DNA of 64,000 nucleotides from Nocardia coubleae NBRC 108252 (lineage in GTDB: Bacteria > Actinomycetota > Actinomycetes > Mycobacteriales > Mycobacteriaceae). A program made the translations under genes and the position numbers. Shown in pieces: positions 1 to 8,556 of the stretch. Every line of letters starts with the position of its first letter. Position 1 is the first letter of the stretch. The stretch is from NCBI RefSeq assembly GCF_001612805.1, contig NZ_BDBD01000008.1, forward strand, positions 1-64,000. Reading direction: 5' to 3'. The notes below the pieces were generated by a model that had not been told where the DNA came from, ran no database searches, and saw only the letters and a list, made by a program, of their open reading frames with translations.

Positions 1-120
1 CCCAATCCCTTTGTGGTGCACAAAACACCAAGGCAGTTCCGCACGGCTGAGAGCCCGGCAGAGTGACGCACTCGAGTAGCCCCATGTGGCCGAGTTCCCG
101 GCAGACGACACCCCCAAAGA

Positions 121-705
121 TCAAGCAGAAACCGCCACGGATCGAGCACCCGCCAACGCCGTCGCCCACCAAAACAGCTGATCGAGCATCGCTTTCGCCG
201 CAGCCTCGAACCCCTCAGGCTCCCGCAGCCGACCATCCTCGTCGAACGACAGGTAATAACGAGGGAACGACACATAATCCCGAACAGTATGTGCATTGAG
301 TTCGTTGAAAACCTGACGCAAATGTTCGATAGCAAGCACACCCCCGGTCCCCCCGCTATACCCGACAAACCCGATCGTCTTGCGATCCCACTGCGTGAAG
401 TGCCAGTCGATAGCCGTCTTCAGAGCCGACGGATAACTCCGGTTGTACTCGGGCGTCAGAACAACATAAGCGTCGGCAGCAGCAAGCCGATCGGACAACG
501 CCACCATCCCGGCAGGCCGCGCGGGATCAGGGTCCATCGCAGGCGGAACCGCGGGCAGTTCGGCCGGAAGATCGAACTCCGCCAGATCGATCACATCGAC
601 ATCGAACCGATCGTCGACCTGCGCGGCGAACCACTCGGCGACCACAGGGCCGAACCGCCCGTCGCGGACGCTGCCGATGATGATCGCGAGTTTCAATGCG
701 GACAC
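121..705 (-). CDS. NADPH-dependent FMN reductase family protein
   Basis: This 194-aa protein has the flavodoxin-like fold of the NADPH-dependent FMN reductase family, which reduces flavins or quinones with NAD(P)H in the cytoplasm. The N-terminal phosphate-binding loop GSVRDGRFG (residues 11-19) and the flavin-loop motif TPEYNRSYP are visible. I chose the GTG at 705 because a GAGGAG Shine-Dalgarno lies just upstream and the family motif begins immediately after it; the frame stays open another 61 codons but reads as non-coding, Arg-rich sequence. It is divergent from an MmyB-like regulator, the usual arrangement in which that regulator controls the neighbouring oxidoreductase. The physiological substrate cannot be read from sequence. 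Confidence 0.85.
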   Translation of the reverse strand: MSALKLAIIIGSVRDGRFGPVVAEWFAAQVDDRFDVDVIDLAEFDLPAELPAVPPAMDPDPARPAGMVALSDRLAAADAYVVLTPEYNRSYPSALKTAIDWHFTQWDRKTIGFVGYSGGTGGVLAIEHLRQVFNELNAHTVRDYVSFPRYYLSFDEDGRLREPEGFEAAAKAMLDQLFWWATALAGARSVAVSA

Positions 706-793
706 GGTGTGCTCCTCGAATCTTCGGTGCCGGCCCCGATCGGCCGGTGCAACCCAATGTCGTCGCTCGGCGACCCGGCAGGGAGACCACGCT

Positions 794-820
794 GAGAGTG
801 GTAGTGGCACGGCCACTCTC
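794..820. promoter_or_regulatory. Overlapping dyads between flavin reductase and MmyB-like regulator
   Basis: GAGAGTGG (794-801) is repeated in inverted form as CCACTCTC (813-820), and nested inside is AGTGGC-ACG-GCCACT (803-817). The dyads lie in the 145-bp divergent intergenic region, just upstream of the regulator's -10 hexamer, so they are the obvious operator candidates for the regulator at 851-1708. Binding is inferred, not shown. Confidence 0.55.
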
Positions 821-837
821 ACCGGCGCGAGGCTCGG

Positions 838-850
838 TACCGTCGGTGCG
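838..850 (+). promoter_or_regulatory. -10 element of a probable leaderless promoter (regulator)
   Basis: TACCGT at 838-843 matches TANNNT and ends 7 nt before the GTG start at 851, so transcription would begin at or next to the start codon. No Shine-Dalgarno is present. Confidence 0.5.
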
Positions 851-1708
851 GTGAGCGACAACGAACTCGGTCTGTTCCTGCGCACCAAGCGCGAGTCGGT
901 CTCCCCCGCGGAGGTCGGTCTGCCGGCGGGCGCGCGCAGGCGGACGCCCGGTCTGCGCCGCGCAGAGGTGGCGATGCTGTCGGGTGTGAGCGTGGAGTAC
1001 CTGATCCGGCTCGAGCAGGGACGCGACCGGCATCCCTCGCCGCCGGTGTTGTCGGCGCTGGCCGAGACGCTGCGGTTGACCCCGCGCGAACGGGTGCATC
1101 TGCATCAGCTCACCAAGGGCATGTCCGGTTTCAGCTGCGGAGCGGCCGAGAACGGACCCAACCGCACGGTGCGCCCGACTGTCCGCGCGATCCTCGACCA
1201 GCTCGAACCCGCACCCGCCGCGATCACCAATCGGTTCACCGAAGTGCTCGCCTGCACGGAGGGCTACCGCAGGCTCATGGGGCCCAGCGGCCTGTTCGAC
1301 CAGGGCGAACCCGCCAATATCGCGCGTTTCGTCTTCACCCATCCCGGCGCGCGCGAGCTGTACCCGGACTGGGATCAGGCGGCCGACAAGCTGGTCGCGT
1401 CGCTCAAACAGGGCCCGTTCCGCGCCGACCCGATGGTCGCCGCGCTTGTCGACGAACTCACCGTCACCGCGGGCTCCGCCTTCACCGACCGGCTCGCGCG
1501 CCTGCCCGGCCTGCCGCCCTCGGGCGGGATCAACCGGATCAGCCATCCCGAGACCGGTGAGCTGCGGCTGGCCTACGAATCGCTCGATCTGTCCATCGAC
1601 GACGATCAGCAGCTCTACGTTCTGCTGCCCGCCGATGCGGCGAGCGCCGCCGCCCTGGTCGACCTCGTCGGCCGCCGCCCGGGTGGTCTGCGTGCCGTCG
1701 CGGGCTGA
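851..1708 (+). CDS. XRE-family regulator, MmyB-like
   Basis: The protein is 285 aa. An N-terminal helix-turn-helix of the XRE type occupies about residues 10-75 (motif RRAEVAMLSGVSVEYLIRLE) and is followed by the roughly 180-aa PAS-like ligand-binding domain of MmyB-like regulators. These actinobacterial regulators typically control a divergently transcribed oxidoreductase and are thought to sense a small hydrophobic ligand. Here the divergent gene is the flavin reductase at 121-705. GTG 851 was chosen because it begins the family alignment and sits 7 nt after a TANNNT hexamer; the upstream extension is not protein-like. Confidence 0.85.
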   Translation: MSDNELGLFLRTKRESVSPAEVGLPAGARRRTPGLRRAEVAMLSGVSVEYLIRLEQGRDRHPSPPVLSALAETLRLTPRERVHLHQLTKGMSGFSCGAAENGPNRTVRPTVRAILDQLEPAPAAITNRFTEVLACTEGYRRLMGPSGLFDQGEPANIARFVFTHPGARELYPDWDQAADKLVASLKQGPFRADPMVAALVDELTVTAGSAFTDRLARLPGLPPSGGINRISHPETGELRLAYESLDLSIDDDQQLYVLLPADAASAAALVDLVGRRPGGLRAVAG

Positions 1709-1748
1709 CGTGGTGGTACGCGTGTTTCGCCGTGTCGGTGCCGACCGG

Positions 1749-1762
1749 TAACCTTGGACATC
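1749..1762 (+). promoter_or_regulatory. -10 element of prfB, probable leaderless start
   Basis: TAACCT at 1749-1754 precedes GTG 1763 by 8 nt. This supports GTG 1763 as the prfB start rather than the in-frame TTG at 1754, which would overlap the hexamer. Confidence 0.45.
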
Positions 1763-2881
1763 GTGCATCCTGACGTTATCGCCGACCTCGCCGAACTCGA
1801 CACCACGCTCAAGACGGTCGAGTCGGTCCTCGATGTCGAGGAGCTGCGCCGCCGCATCGATGAACTCGAGCACCAGGCCGCCGATCCCGAACTCTGGAAC
1901 AACCAGGAGCACGCCCAGCAGGTGACCAGCGAGCTGTCGCATGCCCAGAGCGAACTGCGCCGGGTGGAAGACCTGCGCCAGCGGCTCGAGGACATGCCGG
2001 TGCTCTACGAGCTCGCCGAGGCCGAAGAGGGCGCGGCCGCCACCGAGGCCCTCGCCGACGCCGACGCCGAACGGGCGTCGCTGCGCGAGGACATCGAGGC
2101 GATGGAAGTGCGCACCCTGCTCTCGGGCGAGTACGACAAGCGTGACGCGCTGGTCAACATCCGCTCCGGTGCCGGTGGTGTCGACGCCGCCGACTGGGCG
2201 ATGATGCTGATGCGCATGTACATCCGCTGGGCGGAGCGGCACAAGTACAGCGTGGAGGTCTACGACACCTCCTACGCCGAGGAAGCGGGCATCAAGAGCG
2301 CCACGTTCGCGGTGAAGTCGCCTTATGCCTACGGCACGCTGTCGGTCGAGATGGGCACCCACCGCCTGGTGCGGATCAGCCCGTTCGACAACCAGGGCCG
2401 CCGCCAGACCTCCTTCGCCGAGGTCGAGGTGCTGCCCGTGGTGGAGACCACCGACCACATCGAGATCCCCGACGGTGACATCCGGGTGGACGTGTACCGC
2501 TCCTCGGGCCCCGGTGGACAGAGCGTCAACACCACCGACTCGGCGGTTCGCCTGACCCACATCCCCACCGGCATCGTGGTGACCTGCCAGAACGAGAAGT
2601 CGCAGCTGCAGAACAAGATCTCGGCCATGCGCGTGCTGCAGGCCAAGCTGCTCGAGCGCAAGCGCCAGGAGGAGCGGGCCCAGATGGACGCGCTCAAGAC
2701 CAACGAGGGCGCCTCGTGGGGCAACCAGATGCGCTCCTACGTGCTGCATCCGTACCAGATGGTCAAGGATCTGCGCACCAACTACGAGGTCAACAACCCC
2801 TCGGCGGTGCTCGACGGTGACATCGACGGATTCATCGAATCCGGAATCCGTTGGCGCATGCGCGAACAGGCCGACGCATAG
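1763..2881 (+). CDS. prfB: Peptide chain release factor 2
   Basis: RF2 (372 aa) recognises UGA and UAA stop codons on the ribosome and releases the finished peptide. The codon-recognition tripeptide SPF (about residues 206-208, ISPFDNQ) and the catalytic GGQ loop (about 251-253, [10 protein letters not shown]) are both present. The frame runs through the N-terminal region without the internal UGA that gives programmed +1 frameshifting in E. coli prfB, so that autoregulation is absent here. The start was set at GTG 1763 by alignment with mycobacterial RF2, which begins with the equivalent VDP residues. It heads the conserved actinobacterial cluster prfB-mscS-ftsE-ftsX. Confidence 0.97.
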   Translation: MHPDVIADLAELDTTLKTVESVLDVEELRRRIDELEHQAADPELWNNQEHAQQVTSELSHAQSELRRVEDLRQRLEDMPVLYELAEAEEGAAATEALADADAERASLREDIEAMEVRTLLSGEYDKRDALVNIRSGAGGVDAADWAMMLMRMYIRWAERHKYSVEVYDTSYAEEAGIKSATFAVKSPYAYGTLSVEMGTHRLVRISPFDNQGRRQTSFAEVEVLPVVETTDHIEIPDGDIRVDVYRSSGPGGQSVNTTDSAVRLTHIPTGIVVTCQNEKSQLQNKISAMRVLQAKLLERKRQEERAQMDALKTNEGASWGNQMRSYVLHPYQMVKDLRTNYEVNNPSAVLDGDIDGFIESGIRWRMREQADA

Positions 2882-3009
2882 CCAGCGATTCGCTCGCCGA
2901 TGGTGTCGTTGTTCACGTTTGACGACGCGCCGTGACCGGCCTGTAACCTTTCTGGTGTGTGTTCGAACGGACCGGAACTGTGCCTGCGCGCGCCCCACGG
3001 GGCGACGCG

Positions 3010-3867
3010 ATGAACGCTGTGCTCGCGATGAACGGCGGTACGGAGATCACCGCCTGGCTGCGTTCCAGCGGCCTGGAGATCGTCCTACTAGTCGTCGGGG
3101 CGATGCTGTTCGGCCGGTTCGCGGCGTTCGTGCGCGACCGGGTGACCACCAAGATCGATGCCTCGTTCCACTCGAGCGACGCCCTGGTCCGCACCGAGGC
3201 GGCCAAGCACCGGCACGCGCTCGCCCAGGTCATCACCTGGGTGGTGCTGACCATTGTGTACGTGCTGGTCGGCATGGAAGTTCTTCGGCGCCTCGGCTTT
3301 TCGGTGACCGGCCTCGTCGCGCCCGCGGCGGTGCTCGGTGCGGCGCTCGGTTTCGGCGCCCAGCGCATCGTGCAGGACATCCTCGCCGGGTTCTTCCTCA
3401 TCACCGAACGCCAATACGGGTTCGGTGACGTGGTGCAGATCGCGGTCACCGGCTCGGCCGAGCCGGCCGAGGGCACCGTCGAGGACGTGACCCTGCGCAT
3501 CACCACGCTGCGCAACGCCGACGGCGAGGTGATCACCATCCCCAACGGCCAGATCGTGAAGGTGACCAACCTGTCCAAGGACTGGGCGCGCGCCGCGATC
3601 GATGTGCCCGTGTCGGCCCAAGCCGACATCAACAAGATCAACGAGGTGCTGCACGAGGTGTGCACCAAGGCCTACCAGGACGCCCGCCTGAAACCGCTGC
3701 TGCTCGACGAGCCTTCGGTGATGGGCGTGGAGGATCTGTCGCTCGACGAGATGAACATTCGGATGGTTGCCCGCACATTGCCAGGCAAACAATTCGAGGT
3801 GGGGCGTGAGCTGCGCGTGCGTGTGGCCGCCGCCCTGCGTAAGGAAGGAATCAGTGAAACCGCGTAA
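3010..3867 (+). CDS. MscS-family small-conductance mechanosensitive channel
   Basis: This 285-aa membrane protein belongs to the MscS family, whose members open under membrane tension to release solutes on hypo-osmotic shock. Two to three N-terminal transmembrane segments are followed by the glycine/alanine-rich pore helix and the signature ALGFGAQRIVQDILAGFF, then the soluble beta domain. It has the same place between prfB and ftsE as in mycobacteria. The start is uncertain. ATG 3010 gives a conventional N-terminus, while a GTG at 2959 lies 9 nt after TAACCT (2944-2949) and would be nearly leaderless, adding 17 Arg-rich residues. Confidence 0.88.
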   Translation: MNAVLAMNGGTEITAWLRSSGLEIVLLVVGAMLFGRFAAFVRDRVTTKIDASFHSSDALVRTEAAKHRHALAQVITWVVLTIVYVLVGMEVLRRLGFSVTGLVAPAAVLGAALGFGAQRIVQDILAGFFLITERQYGFGDVVQIAVTGSAEPAEGTVEDVTLRITTLRNADGEVITIPNGQIVKVTNLSKDWARAAIDVPVSAQADINKINEVLHEVCTKAYQDARLKPLLLDEPSVMGVEDLSLDEMNIRMVARTLPGKQFEVGRELRVRVAAALRKEGISETA

Positions 3868-4003
3868 GTCCACGGCGATCTTGATCGCCACCTGGGTATC
3901 AACCTTCGTCGTCTACCTGTTCGTGAAGCCGGCCGACGGCACGACCACCGAGCCGGTGACCCTGATCAATTCCGTCCCGTCCTGGGTGAATCCCACCCAG
4001 TAG
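3854..4003 (+). CDS. Small single-pass membrane protein
   Basis: A 49-aa protein starting at GTG 3854 with an AAGGAAGGA Shine-Dalgarno. It overlaps the end of the channel gene by 14 nt, which suggests translational coupling. One hydrophobic helix follows the basic N-terminus ([20 protein letters not shown]), then a short polar tail ending in NPTQ. The function is unknown to me. Its position suggests a partner or accessory subunit of the MscS-like channel, which is an inference from coupling only. Confidence 0.7.
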   Translation: MKPRKSTAILIATWVSTFVVYLFVKPADGTTTEPVTLINSVPSWVNPTQ

Positions 4004-4050
4004 CGCCCCGCCGACGTCGTCGGGGCACCCGTCACGAGCAGCCCGCTGGC

Positions 4051-4064
4051 TACACTGGCTCCTC
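4051..4064 (+). promoter_or_regulatory. -10 element upstream of ftsE
   Basis: TACACT at 4051-4056 lies 8 nt before the GTG start of ftsE at 4065. This implies ftsEX can be transcribed separately from prfB-mscS, probably as a leaderless message. Confidence 0.4.
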
Positions 4065-4753
<689 letters not shown>

Positions 4754-4754
<1 letters not shown>

Positions 4755-5656
4755 TGCGACTGAGTTTCCTGTTCACCGAGGTCGCCGACGGCCTGCGCCG
4801 CAACCTGACGATGACCGTCGCGATGATCCTGACCACCGCGGTGTCGTTGATGATGCTGGGCGGCGGCATGCTGTCGGTGCGGATGGCCGACAAGACCGAG
4901 AACTTCTTCATCGGCCGCCTCGAGGTGCGCTTCTACCTCGACGATTCGGTCTCCGAGTCCGACCCCGACTGCGCCGCCGAGCCGTGCAAGTCCCTGCTGG
5001 CCGACATGAAACAGACCTCCGGGGTGGAGAGCGTGCAGTTCCTCAACCGCGCCGACGCGCTCGAGGAGGCCAAGAAGCTGTTCGAGGACCAGCCGGAGAT
5101 GGTGCAGTACATCGCCGACTCTCCCCTGCCCGCCTCGCTGCGGGTGAAGATGACCGACGCGGACCAGTACCAGCACATCTACGATGCGTTCGCGGCCCGC
5201 GAGGGCGTGCGGATCGTCGCCAACGACAAGGAGTTCGTCGACCGGCTGGTGAGCCTGTTCGACGGCTTGCGCAATGCCGCGTTCGGTCTGGCGCTGGTGA
5301 TGGCGCTGGCCGCGATGCTGCTGGTGCTCAACATGGTGCAGATCGCGGCGTTCACCCGGCGCACGGAGGTCGGCATCATGCGCCTGGTCGGTGCGACGCG
5401 CTGGTATACGCAGCTACCGTTCCTGCTCGAGGCGGTCGCGGCCGCCTTCGTCGGTTCGGTGCTGGCGGTCCTCGGCCTGGTGATCGCGCGTCCGCTGGTG
5501 ATCGACCGGGCGCTCGGCCCGCTCTTCGACAGCAACGTCTTCCCGCGCATCACCGGTGACGACATCGCGGTGGTCGCCCTCACGATCGCACCGGTCGGCA
5601 TCGTCTTCGCGGCCGTCACCGCCTATCTCACACTGCGGTTCTACGTACGCGAATGA
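4754..5656 (+). CDS. ftsX: Cell division membrane protein FtsX
   Basis: FtsX (300 aa) is the membrane partner of FtsE. One N-terminal transmembrane helix (about 20-42) is followed by a large extracytoplasmic domain (about 45-170) and three C-terminal helices. The extracytoplasmic loop has two cysteines (C73 and C78) in the spacing that gives a disulphide in mycobacterial FtsX, where this domain binds RipC. In most actinobacteria smpB follows ftsX at once; here the next gene is an opposite-strand MerR regulator, so synteny breaks at the ftsX stop codon. Confidence 0.96.
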
Positions 5657-5740
5657 GTTCGGCGCCGCCCTGGACGTCCGGGGCGGCGCGAGAACGGGTC
5701 GGCCGACCACGGTCGGTGGCGCCGCCCGAGACGTGTCGGC

Positions 5741-6121
5741 CTAACGGCTCGCACTCGGGATCGGTGCGCCGCTGTTCGCGAGGCTGGCGTCGAGCTGGGC
5801 GGCGAGGCGCGAACGCTGACGGTCGAGGTCGGCGATGCGGCGGTCCAGCTCAGCGGTCCGGTCGGCCATGATGCGCACCGATTTCTCGCAGGCCTGGACC
5901 GGTCCGTCGTGCTCGGCGCACGGGAGCAGGTCGGCGATCTCCTCGGTGTTCAGGCCCGCCGCCAGCAGGTCGCGGATACGGGCGACTCGGGCCACCGCTG
6001 CCTCGGGATAGCTGCGATAGCCGTTGGTGTCGCGGCGCGGTTGCAGCAGCCCCTGTTCCTCGTAGTAGCGCAGCAGCCGGGTGGCGACCCCGGTGCGGTG
6101 CGCGAGTTCGCCGATCAGCAT
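5741..6121 (-). CDS. MerR-family transcriptional regulator
   Basis: The protein is 126 aa with an N-terminal MerR winged helix (MLIGELAHRTGVATRLLRYY at the start) and a C-terminal coiled-coil dimerisation helix rich in Arg/Asp/Leu. It keeps one cysteine in the hinge (LLPCAEHDG) and another a few residues on (QACEKS). It has no metal-binding CxxC tail, so it looks like a drug- or stress-type rather than a metal-type MerR. It is divergent from the hydrolase at 6182; the promoter between them has the long spacer that MerR proteins act on. Confidence 0.88.
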   Translation of the reverse strand: MLIGELAHRTGVATRLLRYYEEQGLLQPRRDTNGYRSYPEAAVARVARIRDLLAAGLNTEEIADLLPCAEHDGPVQACEKSVRIMADRTAELDRRIADLDRQRSRLAAQLDASLANSGAPIPSASR

Positions 6122-6142
6122 GTGATCATCGGCACGTTCGGC

Positions 6143-6174
6143 TTGACCTTCACACCCATGTCAATCCCTAACGT
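6143..6174 (+). promoter_or_regulatory. MerR-type promoter with 20-bp spacer and dyad
   Basis: The -35 TTGACC (6143-6148) and -10 TAACGT (6169-6174) are separated by 20 bp, longer than the normal 17 bp and typical of promoters twisted into register by MerR activators. A dyad TTGAC-N12-GTCAA (6143-6164) lies over the -35 and spacer. The ATG at 6182 follows the -10 by 7 nt, so the transcript should be leaderless. Confidence 0.6.
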
Positions 6175-6181
6175 CGCCGTC

Positions 6182-6943
6182 ATGACGACAATTCCGCTGC
6201 ACACCACCGTTCACGGCTCCGGCCCCGGCATCGTGCTCGCCCACGGGGCGGGCGGTGGCATCGAGAGCAATTTCGGCCCCGTGATCCCCGCGCTCGCCGC
6301 CGGTCACACCGTGGTCGCCTCGGACTACCCCGGCGACGACACCCCGTTGACCCTCGACGCCCTCGCCGACGCGCTCGTCGCGGCCGCTGTCGACGCGGGC
6401 GTCGAGACCTTCACCCTCGTCGGTTTCTCCCTCGGCACCGCGGTGGCCGTGCGTGCCGCCGCCCGCCATCCCGAGCGAGTCACCGGGCTGCTGCTCACCG
6501 CGGGCCTGGCCACACCCGACCATCGCGCCCGCCTCGCCGTGCAGGCCTGGCAGGACCTCCTCGACCGGGGCGCCCACGACGCGTTCGCCCGCCTGGTCCT
6601 GCTCACCGGCTTTTCCACCGACTTCGTGAACGGTCTGCCCGCCGCCGTCGTCGATGATGTCGTCCGCCACACCGCCGCCGCGATCCCCGGCGGGACCCGC
6701 GCGCAGGCCGCGCTGGTCGAAACCGTCGACACCACCGCCGATCTCGCCGCGATCGCGGTGCCGACGCTCGTCGTGGCGACCACCGCCGACCTGCTCGTCG
6801 ACCCGGCGAACTCACGAACCCTCGCCGCCGCGATCCCGGGCGCGGAATACGCGGAGATCGCGGCCGGGCATGTGGTCATGGTCGAGCGGCCCGACGAGTG
6901 GCAGAAGCTGCTGACCGACTTCCTGGACCGGCACGGGCTCTGA
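6182..6943 (+). CDS. Alpha/beta hydrolase
   Basis: A 253-aa alpha/beta hydrolase with oxyanion-hole motif HGAGGG, nucleophile elbow GFSLG (Ser about residue 83), a late acid in the TADLLVDP strand and a final His in AAGHVVMVERP. The substrate is unknown; the fold covers esterases, lactonases and haloperoxidase-like enzymes. ATG 6182 was chosen because the -10 hexamer ends 7 nt before it. The in-frame ATG at 6158 lies inside the promoter spacer. It is probably activated by the divergent MerR regulator. Confidence 0.85.
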   Translation: MTTIPLHTTVHGSGPGIVLAHGAGGGIESNFGPVIPALAAGHTVVASDYPGDDTPLTLDALADALVAAAVDAGVETFTLVGFSLGTAVAVRAAARHPERVTGLLLTAGLATPDHRARLAVQAWQDLLDRGAHDAFARLVLLTGFSTDFVNGLPAAVVDDVVRHTAAAIPGGTRAQAALVETVDTTADLAAIAVPTLVVATTADLLVDPANSRTLAAAIPGAEYAEIAAGHVVMVERPDEWQKLLTDFLDRHGL

Positions 6944-6962
6944 ATCCCACGACCTGAGCGAG

Positions 6963-8429
6963 TCAGCCGAGATTCCGCAGCTCCGGCCACACCTGTGACC
7001 AGGGACGAAGTGGATTGCCGCAGAGGAACATCGGTTCGCCCTGTTCGTCGTTGTCGATCCCCAGGCCGTTGTCGAGAACGCCCCGGGGTTCGACGCTCGC
7101 ACAGAGCCCGGTGAGCCGCTCGCGATCGATGCCGACGGTGAGGACTTCCGTCGCCGTATCGGGCGGCGGACCCCACCACCAGTAGGCGTTGTGGCCGGAA
7201 TGCGGTGTCGGCAGGTCGTATTCGGTGCCGAAGTGTTCGACGGCGCCCGCTTCGCCGTAGTTGGCGGTGAGGATCGAAGCGCCGGGCGGATGGGCGGCGG
7301 CGATCTGTTCGACATAGCGTGGCCAGCCGATGGTTTCCCCCGCGTCGTAGTTGATCGCCAGCGTCGGCGAGTGTGGGATCGCCTCGATGGGTAGCACCGG
7401 AAGGAACAGTGAGGCGGACATGACCGCGTTGAGCGCGATCACGGAAGTCGCTGCGAACCAGCGTTTTCCGGCATGTCCGAGCCAACCGGCCAGGCCGACC
7501 GATCCGGCCGCGAGCAGCACGGGATACATCCCGCCGAGGTAGTAGGCCTTGCCGCCGGTCACGAGGAACAGCACGAACAGCAGGACGTAGGCCACCGCGA
7601 AGGCGCGGTACCGCGAATGCCACAGCCGCCACAGCCCGTAGACCCACAGCGGTACCAGCAGCGGCCCGAACAAACCGAACTGCAAGAGCACGAACATGAT
7701 CGGGGAATCCGAGGTCCCCGACGATCCGCCCGCGATGGCCCGGCTCAGCTCCCACTGCGGCCAGCCGTTGCGCGCCTGCCACCACAGATAGGGCAGGGTC
7801 AGCAGCGCGCCGACGCCGACGGCACACGGAAAGAGCCTGGTGACGAACACCTTTCGCTGCCCGGTGAGCAGTAGGGCCACCACGAGCGCCACGACCGGCA
7901 CGATCAACAGCACCTTGTTCAGCAATCCGACACCGACGAGCACGCCGATCAGCAGCCACCAGCGGGGATCACCGGTCGTGTCGCCGTCGACCACTACCGA
8001 CGAGGACGACGAGTCCCCATGCGCGTGAATCAGTTTCAGCACGAGCAGGCACACCACCGACCACACTGCGAGGTCGAACACGGTCGTGGTGAGCAAGTGC
8101 CCGACGCCCTGCACCAGCGCCGCACTCGCGACCGCCGCGGCCGCCAGCGCCCGCGCACCACGCCCACCACCCAACTCCCCCGCCATCCAGCCCGCGCAGA
8201 CGACAACCACCGCCGCCGCGACGACCGAGGGCAGCCGGAGCACCCAGAGCGCGTCGGGGTCGATCGCCGACATCACCCGCGCGAGAAGCGGCACGAACGG
8301 TGGTTGATCCGGATAGCCCCAGGCCAACCGCCTACCCGCCGCGAGGAAGTACAGCTCGTCGCGGTGATAGCCGTAGCGGCCAGAGGTCACCAGCAGGACG
8401 AGGGCGAACACCGATACCAGGACGCGCAC
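6963..8429 (-). CDS. Membrane glycosyltransferase, GT39/ArnT-like
   Basis: A 488-aa polytopic protein with about 10-12 transmembrane helices and the dolichyl-phosphate-mannose protein mannosyltransferase-like signature. The first loop carries YHRDELYFLAAGRRLAWGYP, with the catalytic-type Asp-Glu pair. Such GT-C enzymes transfer sugars from polyprenyl-phosphate donors to extracytoplasmic acceptors such as cell-wall polymers or proteins. GTG 8429 starts directly before the first transmembrane helix; an extension to 8528 would run into the palindromic operator. It is divergent from fadE24. Confidence 0.82.
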   Translation of the reverse strand: MRVLVSVFALVLLVTSGRYGYHRDELYFLAAGRRLAWGYPDQPPFVPLLARVMSAIDPDALWVLRLPSVVAAAVVVVCAGWMAGELGGGRGARALAAAAVASAALVQGVGHLLTTTVFDLAVWSVVCLLVLKLIHAHGDSSSSSVVVDGDTTGDPRWWLLIGVLVGVGLLNKVLLIVPVVALVVALLLTGQRKVFVTRLFPCAVGVGALLTLPYLWWQARNGWPQWELSRAIAGGSSGTSDSPIMFVLLQFGLFGPLLVPLWVYGLWRLWHSRYRAFAVAYVLLFVLFLVTGGKAYYLGGMYPVLLAAGSVGLAGWLGHAGKRWFAATSVIALNAVMSASLFLPVLPIEAIPHSPTLAINYDAGETIGWPRYVEQIAAAHPPGASILTANYGEAGAVEHFGTEYDLPTPHSGHNAYWWWGPPPDTATEVLTVGIDRERLTGLCASVEPRGVLDNGLGIDNDEQGEPMFLCGNPLRPWSQVWPELRNLG

Positions 8430-8478
8430 CTGTGCAGCGTGACAGAATCCGGCGATTTCCCGGTTCGTCCTTGCACTT

Positions 8479-8515
8479 CTTACTCCGGAGTAAGATAGTC
8501 TTACCGGAGAGTAAG
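8479..8515. promoter_or_regulatory. Tandem palindromic operator upstream of fadE24
   Basis: A perfect 16-bp palindrome CTTACTCCGGAGTAAG (8479-8494) is followed 21 bp later, start to start, by a second copy with intact arms, CTTAC-N6-GTAAG (8500-8515). Each copy is followed by ATAGT. The second overlaps a TAAGAT -10-like hexamer (8512-8517). Two sites two helical turns apart suggest cooperative binding of a dimeric repressor of TetR type. The regulator is not encoded next door. Confidence 0.7.
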
Positions 8516-8556
8516 ATAGTGGGGCCACGGAGCGTCCCGACAGCCGAGGAAATCAG

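Noticed and set aside
1..120. Gene at the left edge of the window
   Set aside because: No frame with codon bias or motif; treated as intergenic.
527..2998. 823-codon open frame on the minus strand across the MmyB-like gene and prfB
   Set aside because: It is antisense to prfB, is His/Gly/Arg-rich and has no family motif; a normal artefact of high G+C.
5657..5740. Remnant of smpB after ftsX
   Set aside because: The 84 bp shows no SmpB-like translation in any frame.
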